From Vibrio ulleungensis (GTDB lineage: Bacteria; Pseudomonadota; Gammaproteobacteria; Enterobacterales; Vibrionaceae): 64,000 nucleotides of DNA. Position 1 is the first letter of the stretch; each line of letters starts with the position of its first letter. A program made the translations under genes and the position numbers. The notes beneath the pieces are model-generated. The model was not told the origin of the DNA. It ran no database searches and was given only the letters and a program-made list of their open reading frames with translations. Below, piece after piece: positions 24,834 through 33,918 of this stretch. The stretch lies in assembly GCF_016900875.1 (NCBI RefSeq), contig NZ_JAFEUM010000001.1:696918-760917 (forward strand). Reading direction: 5' to 3'.

Positions 24834-25916
24834 ATGTCGACACCGGAATTTGCTAAACAGCCAAAGCCAACGCTTAAGAACATCGCTAAGGAACTTGGCG
24901 TTTCAAAAGCGTCGGTGTCGAATGTATTTAATAAGCCGGATATCGTCTCTCCGGAGCTAAAAGAGAAAGTTCTAAAGTATTGTGAGCAAGTGGGCTACGC
25001 CGGCCCTAGCGTCACTGCAAGAAGTTTGATCACTGGAAAGACCGATGTCGTTGGAGTGTTCTTATGCGACACCCTAGCGTTTGGATTTACCGATCCAGTT
25101 GCAAGCCAATTTCTAGCAGGGGTTGGCCAGACACTGGACCTTCATCACGCCAGTATGCTTTTGTTGCCCACCAGCGAGGCGCACTATCAAAACAGCCCCA
25201 TCGAAACAATGCCTGATAGTTTTATATTGTATGGTGAACCACTGGATAAGCGCATTACAGAGCGGCTTATACGTCAATCTAAACCTATGGTAACGGTCGA
25301 CTTTGAACTGCCTATGAGTTCATGTCGGCAGGTGGCAATCGACGATCAAGAGGCCGCCTTTAAGATTGCCAGTTATGCCATAGAGAGGCATAGCGCCACA
25401 CAAGCGAGTTGTCCAGAAGTACTGATCCTCGGACTGCGGCTTAATGAAGGTTCAGTCCCTGGTCCTGTGAATATGCAGCAGTTATTTGAACCAGAGTTCT
25501 CTGTCTCTCGCAAAAGACTCGACGGTTATCAAAAGGCGCTCTCCAGCAAACAAGTGCCTGTTAAAGAGGATAACGTTTGGCATTTACCCTGGCTTGAAAG
25601 TGAAGCGATCCGTACTATGGTTCGCGGTTTGCTTACTGACACAACAAGAACCGTCCCTGATATCATTTTATGTATGAGTGACAAGGTGGCGATCGCAACG
25701 CTACAAGTGGCTAGAGAGCTCAATATTGACGTACCCAACCGGACGCAGATTGTTGGTTTTGACGATATTGAAAGCGCGGCTGATTATGGCCTAACGACGA
25801 TTGCTCAGCCTATCTTTGAAAAAGGCGAAGCCGCTGCGATGATGGCGCTAGGGCTTGAAGCACAAGAGAACGTCACCTTAAGTACTCAATTTGTAGCGCG
25901 TCAAAGCACCCGATAG
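24834..25916 (+). CDS. LacI-family transcriptional regulator
   Basis: 360 residues. The helix-turn-helix is TLKNIAKELGVSKASVSNVFN (about 13-33), followed by the hinge and a sugar-binding core ending FDDIESAADYGLTTIAQPI. The N-terminus is about ten residues longer than usual. It is divergent from the aldo/keto reductase-GH13-binding protein operon with two perfect palindromes between them, so it very probably controls that operon and itself. The effector is unknown, probably the oligosaccharide or its product. The stop codon is 5 bp from the end of the convergent DUF294 gene. Confidence 0.9.
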   Translation: MSTPEFAKQPKPTLKNIAKELGVSKASVSNVFNKPDIVSPELKEKVLKYCEQVGYAGPSVTARSLITGKTDVVGVFLCDTLAFGFTDPVASQFLAGVGQTLDLHHASMLLLPTSEAHYQNSPIETMPDSFILYGEPLDKRITERLIRQSKPMVTVDFELPMSSCRQVAIDDQEAAFKIASYAIERHSATQASCPEVLILGLRLNEGSVPGPVNMQQLFEPEFSVSRKRLDGYQKALSSKQVPVKEDNVWHLPWLESEAIRTMVRGLLTDTTRTVPDIILCMSDKVAIATLQVARELNIDVPNRTQIVGFDDIESAADYGLTTIAQPIFEKGEAAAMMALGLEAQENVTLSTQFVARQSTR

Positions 25917-25921
25917 CTCGC

Positions 25922-28474
25922 TTAACCGAAGTCTCGTTTTACCCATTCTTCTAATTGCTGCATGCGACTGAGTACGTTTTTGAGATTTTGCTGCTCAACG
26001 GTCGTCAGTTCATCGATGGCAAGTACGTCATTAACTTTGCGCAAATCTGTGTATTCGACCAGTTGATTCATAAACCTTAAATTCCACATATGGTCAAACA
26101 AATAGACCATTTCTCGTAGTGTTTCAGCATCAAACAGATCGTGCGTGTGGAGCTGTCTTAGTCGCTCAATGGTGCTTATTTCTCGTATATCAAAATGCAG
26201 AGCGTATAAGCGACAAAATATCTCCATAGGTCGAAGGCAATCTTTTAGATTTATCGACGTTATCCCTTCATACTTCTCTGTGATTAACTGGCCACTGCTG
26301 TCGAGCGGAACGTGATAGGAAAGACAGTTGAGCGAATATATTGGTAGAAACTCAGGTTGCTTAGCTAACACACTTTGTATATGGGTTTGAATACCATCAA
26401 CCAATGTGGCGTGCCCATAGGTTGAGCGAATGTCGAAAAATACATTGAGCTCCAAAATAGTGTCGGGCGTTGCACTTTCAATCCAGTCAGTGAAGTTTTG
26501 CTTCCACTCTTGTTGGCTTAAGCACCACTGATGGTTAGAAGCCATGATCAGTCCGTCACAGTAGCGATAACCAGCTTGATTCAATAGGGCGCAGACCTTT
26601 TCGGCTAAATGCAAAAAGTAACGTCGAATGGACTTTAAGTCGCTATCGTCAGGAGTTTCAAAAACGATAGCATTATCTTGGTCGGAAAACAGTGTCATAT
26701 CGTGGCGTGCATTACTGCCAAAGCTTATGAAAGAAAAGGGCACTGGTGGCTCGCCAATGTCTGCGATGGTTAACTCGATAAAACGGCAAATAGCGGCATC
26801 GTAGGTTAAACCAATAAGGTTGCGTAGGTGATGCGGCCTTGTACCTACTTCAATTTTGTATCGAATCTGATCCGCTAACTGATTGAGAGACTCCACCACC
26901 TCGCTGTGCGTATTTGCCTGCTGAATATGATCGACAATTGTCTGGTCTGCGTGACTGCTTAATAAGGAGGTTGGCGTAACGCTGGTGCCATATATTTTAC
27001 GAACAATAGGTCGAAAGCTCACAACATGCCCCAGTTTTTCGGCAAGGAAAATCTTAGATGTAGTGAGAATGATATCTATGTGTTGACCTTGCTTTGTTTG
27101 CAGTTGAGCTTCGAACTCTCCAGGCTCAGCTTGTTGCTTGAAGAGCTTTAACAAGTGTTCAATAACTTTGGTATTGTGCGGCGCTGTAGAAAACAGCTTC
27201 TCCCAAATCGTGTTCGATTTGAGGTCGTCTTGTTGATACCCCAATAACTGTCTCAGGCGCGTGTTCGAGAACAGTACCTGTCCATCAGCCTCTAATATAT
27301 ATCCTTCATTGGAGGACTCGACTAAGGCTCTATAACGATCTTTTGCTTCATGTAATGCAAGCTCTGCTCGTTTTTTCTTGAGCTCACTCTTTCGCGATTG
27401 GTTAATGACGTAACTCATCAACGCGATCAAACCAATGGTAATCACAACAAAGATACGTGACATGGTATTTTCTAACTTTGCAATGCCCTGCTCAACGTCT
27501 TCGATATAAACGCCGGTACCGATGATCCAATCCCACTCTTCGATGCCTTCAAGGTACGTCATCTTTGGGGCGGTAAGGGTAGGGTCGTCTTTCCATTGCC
27601 ATTGATACTCGAGAAAGCCTTGCTGGCTTTCGTTAACCAATTGCACCATCCTAACAAAGACCGACGGACCGTCGTCTTGAGCATCGTTACTATAGTGAGT
27701 AAGGTCTTGGCCGGTTAAGTCATTGCGGTTGGGGTGCATTACCATTTTGGGGTGCATGTCGGTAATAAAAAAGTAATCGCTGTTTTCTGGGCCGTATCGC
27801 ATGGTTTTAATTTCGAGCGCAGCTTTTGTTTGCGCACTCTCTTTGCTTAACACGCCTTGCTGTTCCAGTTCGACATAGCTATCTACAATACTCACCGCTG
27901 CTGAGGTCAGCTCTCTTAGCATTTGCCGTTTTTGTTCAACCATGGAGTCTTCGACCAATGGCACAATCACATAAATAATCGATGTGATGAACAGGATAAT
28001 TGCGGCAATGGTCGGCAGAACAATGCGGTAGCTAAAATGCTTAAGCGGATGACTGGCGCTGGGTTCTTGTTGATGCAGTCCATCAAAGTAATCAGCGAGT
28101 TCTCGTTCATCGAGTACTTCTTCTATGGAGTCGCTATGAGTTCTATCGTGATATTTGGCGGTAAACGTGCCATTTTCAAAATCCGCTCTACCAGGTAAGT
28201 AGCCTTCGTAGTCATCCTTTATGTGGGTTTCGAAAACATCTTTTATTTGTTGCTGAGTGTAGCGTCCACCAAATTCACGGTATGCTTCTCCTAGAGCTTC
28301 TTTACAGTGGCGAAAGCGGCGATGGTCAAAGGGGTCATAATCCAGTTGTTTGGCCATGTGCTGGGCATGATCTTTACCATCGTGATCAAAGAACCCGTCA
28401 ATCCATTTATGGATATCTTCTCCCCGGACGCCAAACAATGCTTCTGTGCGCGCAGCGTGTTCTGATATTTTCAT
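25922..28474 (-). CDS. Membrane Cache-PAS sensor fused to DUF294 nucleotidyltransferase
   Basis: 850 residues. In order: a charged, His/Asp-rich N-terminal cytoplasmic domain (1-140, unrecognised), TM1 (about 151-171), a periplasmic Cache-type domain (about 175-330; YFFITDMHPKMVMHPNRN and WDWIIGTGVYIED are Cache-like), TM2 (341-357), a PAS domain (375-490), a DUF294 GlnD-like nucleotidyltransferase (about 530-690; GSNAR at 586-590 and SDQD at 597-600) and the DUF294 C-terminal domain. DUF294 enzymes are usually soluble and carry CBS domains; here a transmembrane ligand sensor replaces them. It probably couples an external signal to nucleotidyl transfer on an unknown target. Confidence 0.82.
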   Translation of the reverse strand: MKISEHAARTEALFGVRGEDIHKWIDGFFDHDGKDHAQHMAKQLDYDPFDHRRFRHCKEALGEAYREFGGRYTQQQIKDVFETHIKDDYEGYLPGRADFENGTFTAKYHDRTHSDSIEEVLDERELADYFDGLHQQEPSASHPLKHFSYRIVLPTIAAIILFITSIIYVIVPLVEDSMVEQKRQMLRELTSAAVSIVDSYVELEQQGVLSKESAQTKAALEIKTMRYGPENSDYFFITDMHPKMVMHPNRNDLTGQDLTHYSNDAQDDGPSVFVRMVQLVNESQQGFLEYQWQWKDDPTLTAPKMTYLEGIEEWDWIIGTGVYIEDVEQGIAKLENTMSRIFVVITIGLIALMSYVINQSRKSELKKKRAELALHEAKDRYRALVESSNEGYILEADGQVLFSNTRLRQLLGYQQDDLKSNTIWEKLFSTAPHNTKVIEHLLKLFKQQAEPGEFEAQLQTKQGQHIDIILTTSKIFLAEKLGHVVSFRPIVRKIYGTSVTPTSLLSSHADQTIVDHIQQANTHSEVVESLNQLADQIRYKIEVGTRPHHLRNLIGLTYDAAICRFIELTIADIGEPPVPFSFISFGSNARHDMTLFSDQDNAIVFETPDDSDLKSIRRYFLHLAEKVCALLNQAGYRYCDGLIMASNHQWCLSQQEWKQNFTDWIESATPDTILELNVFFDIRSTYGHATLVDGIQTHIQSVLAKQPEFLPIYSLNCLSYHVPLDSSGQLITEKYEGITSINLKDCLRPMEIFCRLYALHFDIREISTIERLRQLHTHDLFDAETLREMVYLFDHMWNLRFMNQLVEYTDLRKVNDVLAIDELTTVEQQNLKNVLSRMQQLEEWVKRDFG

Positions 28475-28848
28475 CGTGCAGTTACATCTCGCTCTGTTTA
28501 ACGATTAACTAACACACAAAAAGTGTGCGCCAAGTAGCAACTCTGTCTATTAATACTACAATACACCCGTACTTCATCCCCTAAAATAATCTAAGTCAAT
28601 TTCTGTTACAAAATGTTTCTTTAGACTGCTTCTAGTGCGATTGACGCACGTTCAGTGACCGAAAATGGTTGGTCACCGTATTCATTAATAAGCTTGCACA
28701 CTGTCTGTCTCCTCTTTATTTAAAAGTAAATGGAGATGCAAGGTAGCGTCTGGGATGTCGTCTCGTATCAGCTGAAGGTTGGTATACCGAGCGCAAGTGA
28801 GACTGAGCAGTGAACGCTTTGCTTTGAAGCCTAATAAGGAAATGTTAC
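28475..28848. other. Intergenic region before the DUF3360 gene
   Basis: 374 bp without a gene. GTGACC (28655-28660) and GGTCAC (28671-28676) form an inverted repeat around ten bases. TTGGTATACCGA (28779-28790) is one mismatch from the agar-locus operator; one or two such matches are expected by chance in 64 kb. No RNA gene was seen. Confidence 0.5.
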
Positions 28849-30309
28849 ATGTCTAAATCTGGAAAGACATTTTATAGAGATATGCGCAAGAAAGCGCAAG
28901 ATTTTGAAAGCAGGGAAGAATTTTTAAACCATGACCTAAAAATCATGAGCTTTAAGCGTTGGGGTATTCATTTACCTTCACGTGATTATAGTGTGGAGAT
29001 TGAAGATTGGGTGCCAGCTTTAGCGGCAACGATTGGTAAAGTGGTCATGGTAACGGCAATGGTGGCGGCGTTTGCTGCTCAATTCGGTTTATCGCCTGAA
29101 TTTGTGGCTGAAAACGTCCGTTATGAGCTGCTAATCGCAGGCGCGCTATTTGTTATTTTGTTCTCCGCCATCTTAAACCCTAATGCCAACCTAGCGGGTA
29201 CACATGGGCCGATGATTCCATTGATCCCTTTGATTGCCGCAGCAGGCGGGCACCCACTCGCACTGGGCATCATGGTGTGTGTGTTTGGCCTTATCCTCGC
29301 CTATACCAAAGGGGGTTCAAAGTTAATGACCCTCACAGGCGTTGGGGTTCGAGGGGGCTTACTGATTTACTTAGGGGCTGTGGGTCTTATTGGGCAAATT
29401 AACAAAACTGAGGCTTGGGCGAGTAGCACCGATCAAGGTTACATTTCGTTTGCGGTCATTGGTGTAACGGTAATGGTGTATGCCTACCTCGCCAAGATCA
29501 ATAAGCGTTGGCTTGCAATTCCATTGTGTTCTGCGTTGGCAGGAATAGTTGCCTATGTGTTGGGCGCAGACTTTTCGTTTAGCACAGCGCCAGGTTTGCC
29601 GCACTTTAGCCCATTTTACTGGTGGGGTGAGGATACCGGTTGGAAACTTGGTTGGCCGACTTTAGAGCACTTTGTTGCCGTGGTTCCATTTGCGTTATTG
29701 GCAGTTGCAATGTGGTCTCCAGACTATTTAGGACACCGCGTATTCCAAGAGTTGAACTATCCAAAAGAAGCCAAAGGCGTTCTGATGGATGTTGATGACA
29801 CTATGATGGGTGCGTCCATTCGACAAGGTGTGGGCTCGTTTCTTGGCGGTGGTAACTTAGCGTCTTCGTGGGGTACTTATATGATCCCAGCGGCCATCGC
29901 TAAGCGACCTATCCCAGGTGGTGCGTTGCTAACCGGCCTCATGTGTATTATGGCGTCTGTACTAGGTTATCCAATGGATCTTGCCATGTGGGAGCCAGTA
30001 TTGCGCGTTGCTTTGATTGTGGGTGTGTTCTTACCGCTTCTTGAAGCGGGTATGCAAATGATCCATAAACATAAAGACTCACTGAGTGCGGGCATCTGTA
30101 TTTTTGCGTGTGCGTTTGTAAACCCAGTATTTGGTTGGGCAACAACTATGTTGCTCGATAACATGGGTTTGATAGGCGATCATGAGCGTGCAAAATCGCT
30201 TTCAGCTCAAGATAAGTACTTAATCCCAGGTATTGCATTTTTTATCTGTGTTGGGTCGCTTGCATTGGTTGGCCAACTTCCTGGTATTCCAGCCATTATT
30301 GGCAACTAA
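28849..30309 (+). CDS. DUF3360 family multi-spanning membrane protein
   Basis: 486 residues with about ten hydrophobic spans from residue 50 to 480. The soluble start is MSKSGKTFYRDMRKKAQDF and continues to VEIEDWVPALAATIG. Sequences such as HGPMIPLIPLIAAAGGHPLALG recall SulP/NCS2-type transporters, which is the basis for a possible anion or nucleobase transport role. The family is frequent in Vibrio and has no established function that I know of. Start ATG follows AAGGAAATGTTAC. It is a single-gene unit with a strong terminator. Confidence 0.75.
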   Translation: MSKSGKTFYRDMRKKAQDFESREEFLNHDLKIMSFKRWGIHLPSRDYSVEIEDWVPALAATIGKVVMVTAMVAAFAAQFGLSPEFVAENVRYELLIAGALFVILFSAILNPNANLAGTHGPMIPLIPLIAAAGGHPLALGIMVCVFGLILAYTKGGSKLMTLTGVGVRGGLLIYLGAVGLIGQINKTEAWASSTDQGYISFAVIGVTVMVYAYLAKINKRWLAIPLCSALAGIVAYVLGADFSFSTAPGLPHFSPFYWWGEDTGWKLGWPTLEHFVAVVPFALLAVAMWSPDYLGHRVFQELNYPKEAKGVLMDVDDTMMGASIRQGVGSFLGGGNLASSWGTYMIPAAIAKRPIPGGALLTGLMCIMASVLGYPMDLAMWEPVLRVALIVGVFLPLLEAGMQMIHKHKDSLSAGICIFACAFVNPVFGWATTMLLDNMGLIGDHERAKSLSAQDKYLIPGIAFFICVGSLALVGQLPGIPAIIGN

Positions 30310-30326
30310 ACTCGATAGATCACAAA

Positions 30327-30354
30327 AGCACCGACATTGTTCGGTGCTTTTTTT
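30327..30354 (+). terminator. Terminator after the DUF3360 gene
   Basis: AGCACCGA, a six-base loop, TCGGTGCT, then a long T-run. Confidence 0.85.
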
Positions 30355-30411
30355 GTCTAAACGTTGGGAGCAAGAATGGCAGCTATCGCACTACCGGCAT
30401 AATCGAACGCT

Positions 30412-30708
30412 TTATTTAAGTGCTTTTCTATAACACCACAAAGTGGCAACAAGCGCTGGAATACAGATTGCACCTGCCTTAGCGTATGCCAAAGGAAGTA
30501 TACGTTGCAGCTCTACGACGACGAACTCGCTCATAGTACTTTGACCAGCTGCGTCATTGAGTGCGCTAGAAACAGCCATATAGTCGAACGTGATCTGAAT
30601 GGCCGGCCATAAATAGCCTAGGGTACCGATAATAGAAAGTAGTGCGAAGCTAAAGAAGCCGATTACAAAGGGATTGGTGGTTGGGTATGCTTTGGTAATT
30701 TGGTTCAT
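30412..30708 (-). CDS. Small membrane protein of unknown function
   Basis: 98 residues with two clear transmembrane segments (about 13-38 and 75-92) and a short periplasmic or cytoplasmic loop. Start ATG 30708 has AAGGACAGG upstream. It is convergent with the DUF3360 gene. No family was recognised. Confidence 0.6.
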   Translation of the reverse strand: MNQITKAYPTTNPFVIGFFSFALLSIIGTLGYLWPAIQITFDYMAVSSALNDAAGQSTMSEFVVVELQRILPLAYAKAGAICIPALVATLWCYRKALK

Positions 30709-31187
30709 AGTACCTGTCCTTGGATAAAGTTATATTTTCATTCGTCGTCCGAGTTGTCCCTTAACTCTTTGTAACGAAATCATGCGCTGAATCTTTCAAC
30801 TTCAACAGGTCTTGAACTGACATGGTCAAACTGTTCAGTCTAAGAACTCCGTTGATTGCATGCCTTACATTGTACGGTAATAGGAAGACACTCCCTACAG
30901 AAATTCTACTGAATCATGTGATCTCGATAGTCGATTTAGAACATTTGAGTCTTTTTGATGCTGTGTTGATAAAAATAGTCGTATTTAGTTTAAAAACCGT
31001 TTGGAGATTCGATTTTTGACGTTTTAGATGAAGCAAAAAAGTGGCTTCGTGTGCATAGGTTCCTAGTGTCACTATGCATTTTAGTCATAGAGTAATTGTC
31101 TATTTATCATTTGTATCTACCGACGGCTATTCTTATACTTCGCGCCCTCAGTTTGCTACCGCTTTTGTTATGCACCTAACTTCTACC
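30709..31187. other. Gene-poor stretch
   Basis: About 480 bp. A 65-codon frame at 30822-31019 has an ATG but no ribosome site and no recognisable protein character, so I do not call it. A small inverted repeat, CTATG (31072-31076) and CATAG (31086-31090), lies upstream of the His-rich gene. Nothing else was seen. Confidence 0.5.
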
Positions 31188-31415
31188 ATGTTGACACAAT
31201 CACCACTTTGGCTATTTAAATCGCAAGCAATGAGCGCGCAAGTAGCTCGTTGGCTGGTGGTTTTAAGTGTAACCCTATTTTCGGTCCATCATTGCCAACC
31301 GTTATTAGATTTGCTTGCAGAGCAAGCTATGGCTGCGGGCTGTCATCAACATGAAGACATAAACTCTCACTCGCCTATGGATACGCACATGGGCAAACAT
31401 ATTCACCATCACTAG
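31188..31415 (+). CDS. Small His/Met-rich protein preceding an MFS transporter
   Basis: 75 residues from the ATG at 31188; the start is uncertain (31170, 31230 and a start at 31074 are in frame and none has a good ribosome site). A hydrophobic helix (about 20-35) with HHC is followed by a tail rich in His, Met and Asp (HQHEDINSHSPMDTHMGKHIHHH in type), typical of metal-binding tails. The stop is seven bases before the MFS start, so the two are co-transcribed. It may bind copper or another transition metal at the periplasmic face of the membrane. No family was recognised with confidence. Confidence 0.55.
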   Translation: MLTQSPLWLFKSQAMSAQVARWLVVLSVTLFSVHHCQPLLDLLAEQAMAAGCHQHEDINSHSPMDTHMGKHIHHH

Positions 31416-31422
31416 GATCATT

Positions 31423-32634
31423 ATGAGCATTTTTCGGTTTCCACCAATGGTATGGATTGGCATTGGTATACTTATTGTGAGCTTAGGCATCAGGCAGTCT
31501 TTTGGCATATTCATGCTGCCTATTTCGGACCATTTTGATAGCGGTCGAGAATTTTTCAGTTTTGCTATCGCGCTACAGAATCTATTGTTCGGCGTTTTCC
31601 AGCCAATGGTTGGTATGGCCGCCGATAGGTTTGGTGCAAAGCGCATTGTTATTATGGGCGCGATTGCGTACGCAACAGGTTTGTATATCACGTCGATAGC
31701 AACGTCGGCCGCGGTTGTCTATGTTTCGCTTGGCGCGCTAGTGGGCTTAGGATTAAGTGCCACCAGTTACGTAATTATTTTGGGTGTTGTGGCAAAAGTG
31801 GTACCAGCACAGCACGCTGCAAAAGCGTTTGGCCTTACCACTGCTGCTGGGTCATTTGGTATGTTTGCAATGATCCCAGGCGCGCAAGCGTTATTGAGCG
31901 AATTTGGCTGGCAAGGCGCTATGCAAGTATTTGCGATGTTGTGCACCGTGATGGTGGCGTTTGCGTGCTTTATCAAAAGCTCATCGTCTAATAGTGATGC
32001 GAGTGGAGTACAATCTCCAAGCTCCGTCAGTTTAAAGCAAGCGTTGCAGGAAGCCTTTCGTCATAAAGGTTATTGGCTTATTCACTTAGGCTTTTTTGTG
32101 TGTGGCTTCCACGTGATGTTTATTGCAACGCATCTTCCAAGCTATTTGGCAGACAAAGAGCTGCCTGCATCGAGTGCCGCGCTTGCGCTTGCCTATGTAG
32201 GGATATTCAATATATTTGGCAGCTATTTCTGGGGCATGATGGCGGATCGATTTAACAAACGTCACGTTATGTTTGTATTGTATCTTTTGCGTGCAGCGAT
32301 TATTGCCGGATTTGTGACGTTACCTATCACTCAATATAGCGCTGCCATATTTGGTGGGGCTATCGGTTTCGTTTGGTTAGGCACCGTCCCGTTAACCTCT
32401 GGGTTGGTCAGGCAAATCTTCGGGGCGCAGTATCTCTCTACGCTGTATGGACTGGTGTTTTTTACTCACCAAGTGGGGAGCTTCTTGGGGGCATGGGCTG
32501 GGGGATTGATCTATGACTACTACGGTTCTTACCAACCTATATGGTGGTCAACAGTCGCGCTGGCACTTATCGCCGCCGTGGTGCATTTGCCGATTAACGA
32601 TAAACCGTTAGCTAGGTTGGCTATAGCGAGTTAG
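31423..32634 (+). CDS. MFS transporter (OFA/monocarboxylate-like)
   Basis: 403 residues with about twelve transmembrane segments. The pattern GIRQSFGIFMLPISDHF at the start and GMAADRFGAKR in the loop between TM2 and TM3 are typical of the oxalate/formate antiporter and monocarboxylate branch of the major facilitator superfamily. The central loop (about 188-208) is Ser-rich. It follows the His-rich small gene by seven bases. The substrate is unknown; the small partner might hint at metal-related export, but the MFS branch points to organic anions. Confidence 0.82.
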   Translation: MSIFRFPPMVWIGIGILIVSLGIRQSFGIFMLPISDHFDSGREFFSFAIALQNLLFGVFQPMVGMAADRFGAKRIVIMGAIAYATGLYITSIATSAAVVYVSLGALVGLGLSATSYVIILGVVAKVVPAQHAAKAFGLTTAAGSFGMFAMIPGAQALLSEFGWQGAMQVFAMLCTVMVAFACFIKSSSSNSDASGVQSPSSVSLKQALQEAFRHKGYWLIHLGFFVCGFHVMFIATHLPSYLADKELPASSAALALAYVGIFNIFGSYFWGMMADRFNKRHVMFVLYLLRAAIIAGFVTLPITQYSAAIFGGAIGFVWLGTVPLTSGLVRQIFGAQYLSTLYGLVFFTHQVGSFLGAWAGGLIYDYYGSYQPIWWSTVALALIAAVVHLPINDKPLARLAIAS

Positions 32635-32676
32635 CCCTGAACTATTCCGTACACTAAGCCGTTCACTAATATTAGG

Positions 32677-33792
32677 TTAAGCGTGGCAAACCCTATTGCG
32701 CCCCAATGCCTTTGCTTTATACAAGGCTTCGTCAATGGGTGCCAAGCAGGTTGATAATGACATGGGGCTTTCTATTGTATTTGCGCCTATTGAGATGCTA
32801 ATAGGGTAGTGTTCGCCTTCAATCAACTGATTAGAACTTACGTATTCTCTCAGGTTATCCAAGGTCAGCTCAAATTGGCTGGCCGTTTTTCCTAACTGAA
32901 AAACGATAAATTCTTCACCTCCAAAACGTCCAACTATCGTACCTTCACCGAGTTGAGTTTGTAAGAGCTGAGCGAGTGAGGTTAATACTTGATCGCCAAC
33001 AAGGTGCCCATGGGTGTCATTAAGCTGCTTAAAGTAGTCAATGTCGATAAGCGCAATATTGAGTGTGGCGCCACTTAACATGCAATCGTAGCGCATTCGT
33101 TTGTATTGCTTTTGATAGCTTAGACGATTACTTAGCCCCGTTAGGGGATCGATTTCAGAGAGTAACTTAAGCTGCTCTTCGGCTTCGGTGAGTTTTTGAA
33201 TGAGATTCTTTTGTTTTTCGTCAGATCGAAGTGCATCGGTGGAAATGTTGTACACCAATCGGTTAAACACGAGGAAGTGCACGACCCCCATAATCAGCAC
33301 AACTACGACGGCAATGTTAGGCTCAAAAATTAAAAAATAGACAATGGCGGGAACAAAGCAGCTGACAAAGAAACCGATATAGCTGGCGCGACTTAAGGTT
33401 AGGTGAGTAAACCCGGTAAATGCCATTGCGGTAAGAACCAAGGTAGCACTGAGCGAGAAGGTGTACTCTCCCAACTGTAATATCAGGCAGTAACCCACAC
33501 CCCATGCCAAGGCGTTAAGCGTAGGACAGAATGCGAACAATAGGTCATACGCCTTTTGGTACTTAAATCCGTTTTTCACGTTCGAAACTAGGTATGTTTG
33601 CAATATAAGCCGCAACAGCAATACCGCGCACAAACCTAAATACCAATATAAGGCGATGTGTCCAAGCGAAGAGCTTAAATACATATAGCCGCTGCATACA
33701 CCGCCAATTACTAGGTGGCTTACAATACTGTAAGTTAGATGGCTGTGAGTGATGAGATATCGACGTTGGAATACTTGGGCTTGATTTGACAT
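32677..33792 (-). CDS. Membrane diguanylate cyclase
   Basis: 371 residues. Five or six hydrophobic segments occupy residues about 20-190, then a short coiled coil, then a GGDEF domain with the active motif GGEEF (in GRFGGEEFIVF, about 290). The preceding DPLTGLSNR and FKQLNDTHGH motifs are intact, so c-di-GMP synthesis is expected. The ATG at 33792 is chosen over a TTG at 33822. The membrane sensor type was not recognised. Confidence 0.87.
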   Translation of the reverse strand: MSNQAQVFQRRYLITHSHLTYSIVSHLVIGGVCSGYMYLSSSLGHIALYWYLGLCAVLLLRLILQTYLVSNVKNGFKYQKAYDLLFAFCPTLNALAWGVGYCLILQLGEYTFSLSATLVLTAMAFTGFTHLTLSRASYIGFFVSCFVPAIVYFLIFEPNIAVVVVLIMGVVHFLVFNRLVYNISTDALRSDEKQKNLIQKLTEAEEQLKLLSEIDPLTGLSNRLSYQKQYKRMRYDCMLSGATLNIALIDIDYFKQLNDTHGHLVGDQVLTSLAQLLQTQLGEGTIVGRFGGEEFIVFQLGKTASQFELTLDNLREYVSSNQLIEGEHYPISISIGANTIESPMSLSTCLAPIDEALYKAKALGRNRVCHA

Positions 33793-33878
33793 ACAGTTAG
33801 TGAAACTAAAGGTCCAAGGCAAACTTTACCATATGACATATTTTTAGTTGAGGACCTAGGTCATAAAAATCAACGAAT

Positions 33879-33909
33879 TAGGGAGCCATCATTCACCAAG
33901 GCTCCCTAT
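33879..33909 (-). terminator. Hairpin after gltS
   Basis: TAGGGAGCC (33880-33888) pairs with GGCTCCCTA (33900-33908). It lies 10 bp past the gltS stop; the T-run is weak. Confidence 0.55.
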
Positions 33910-33918
33910 TTGACGGAT

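Noticed and set aside
28779..28790. TTGGTATACCGA as a further agar-type operator
   Set aside because: One mismatch; one or two such matches are expected by chance in 64 kb, and the DUF3360 gene has no agar link.
30822..31019. 65-residue plus-strand frame
   Set aside because: No ribosome site, no recognisable domain, and atypical composition for a Vibrio gene.
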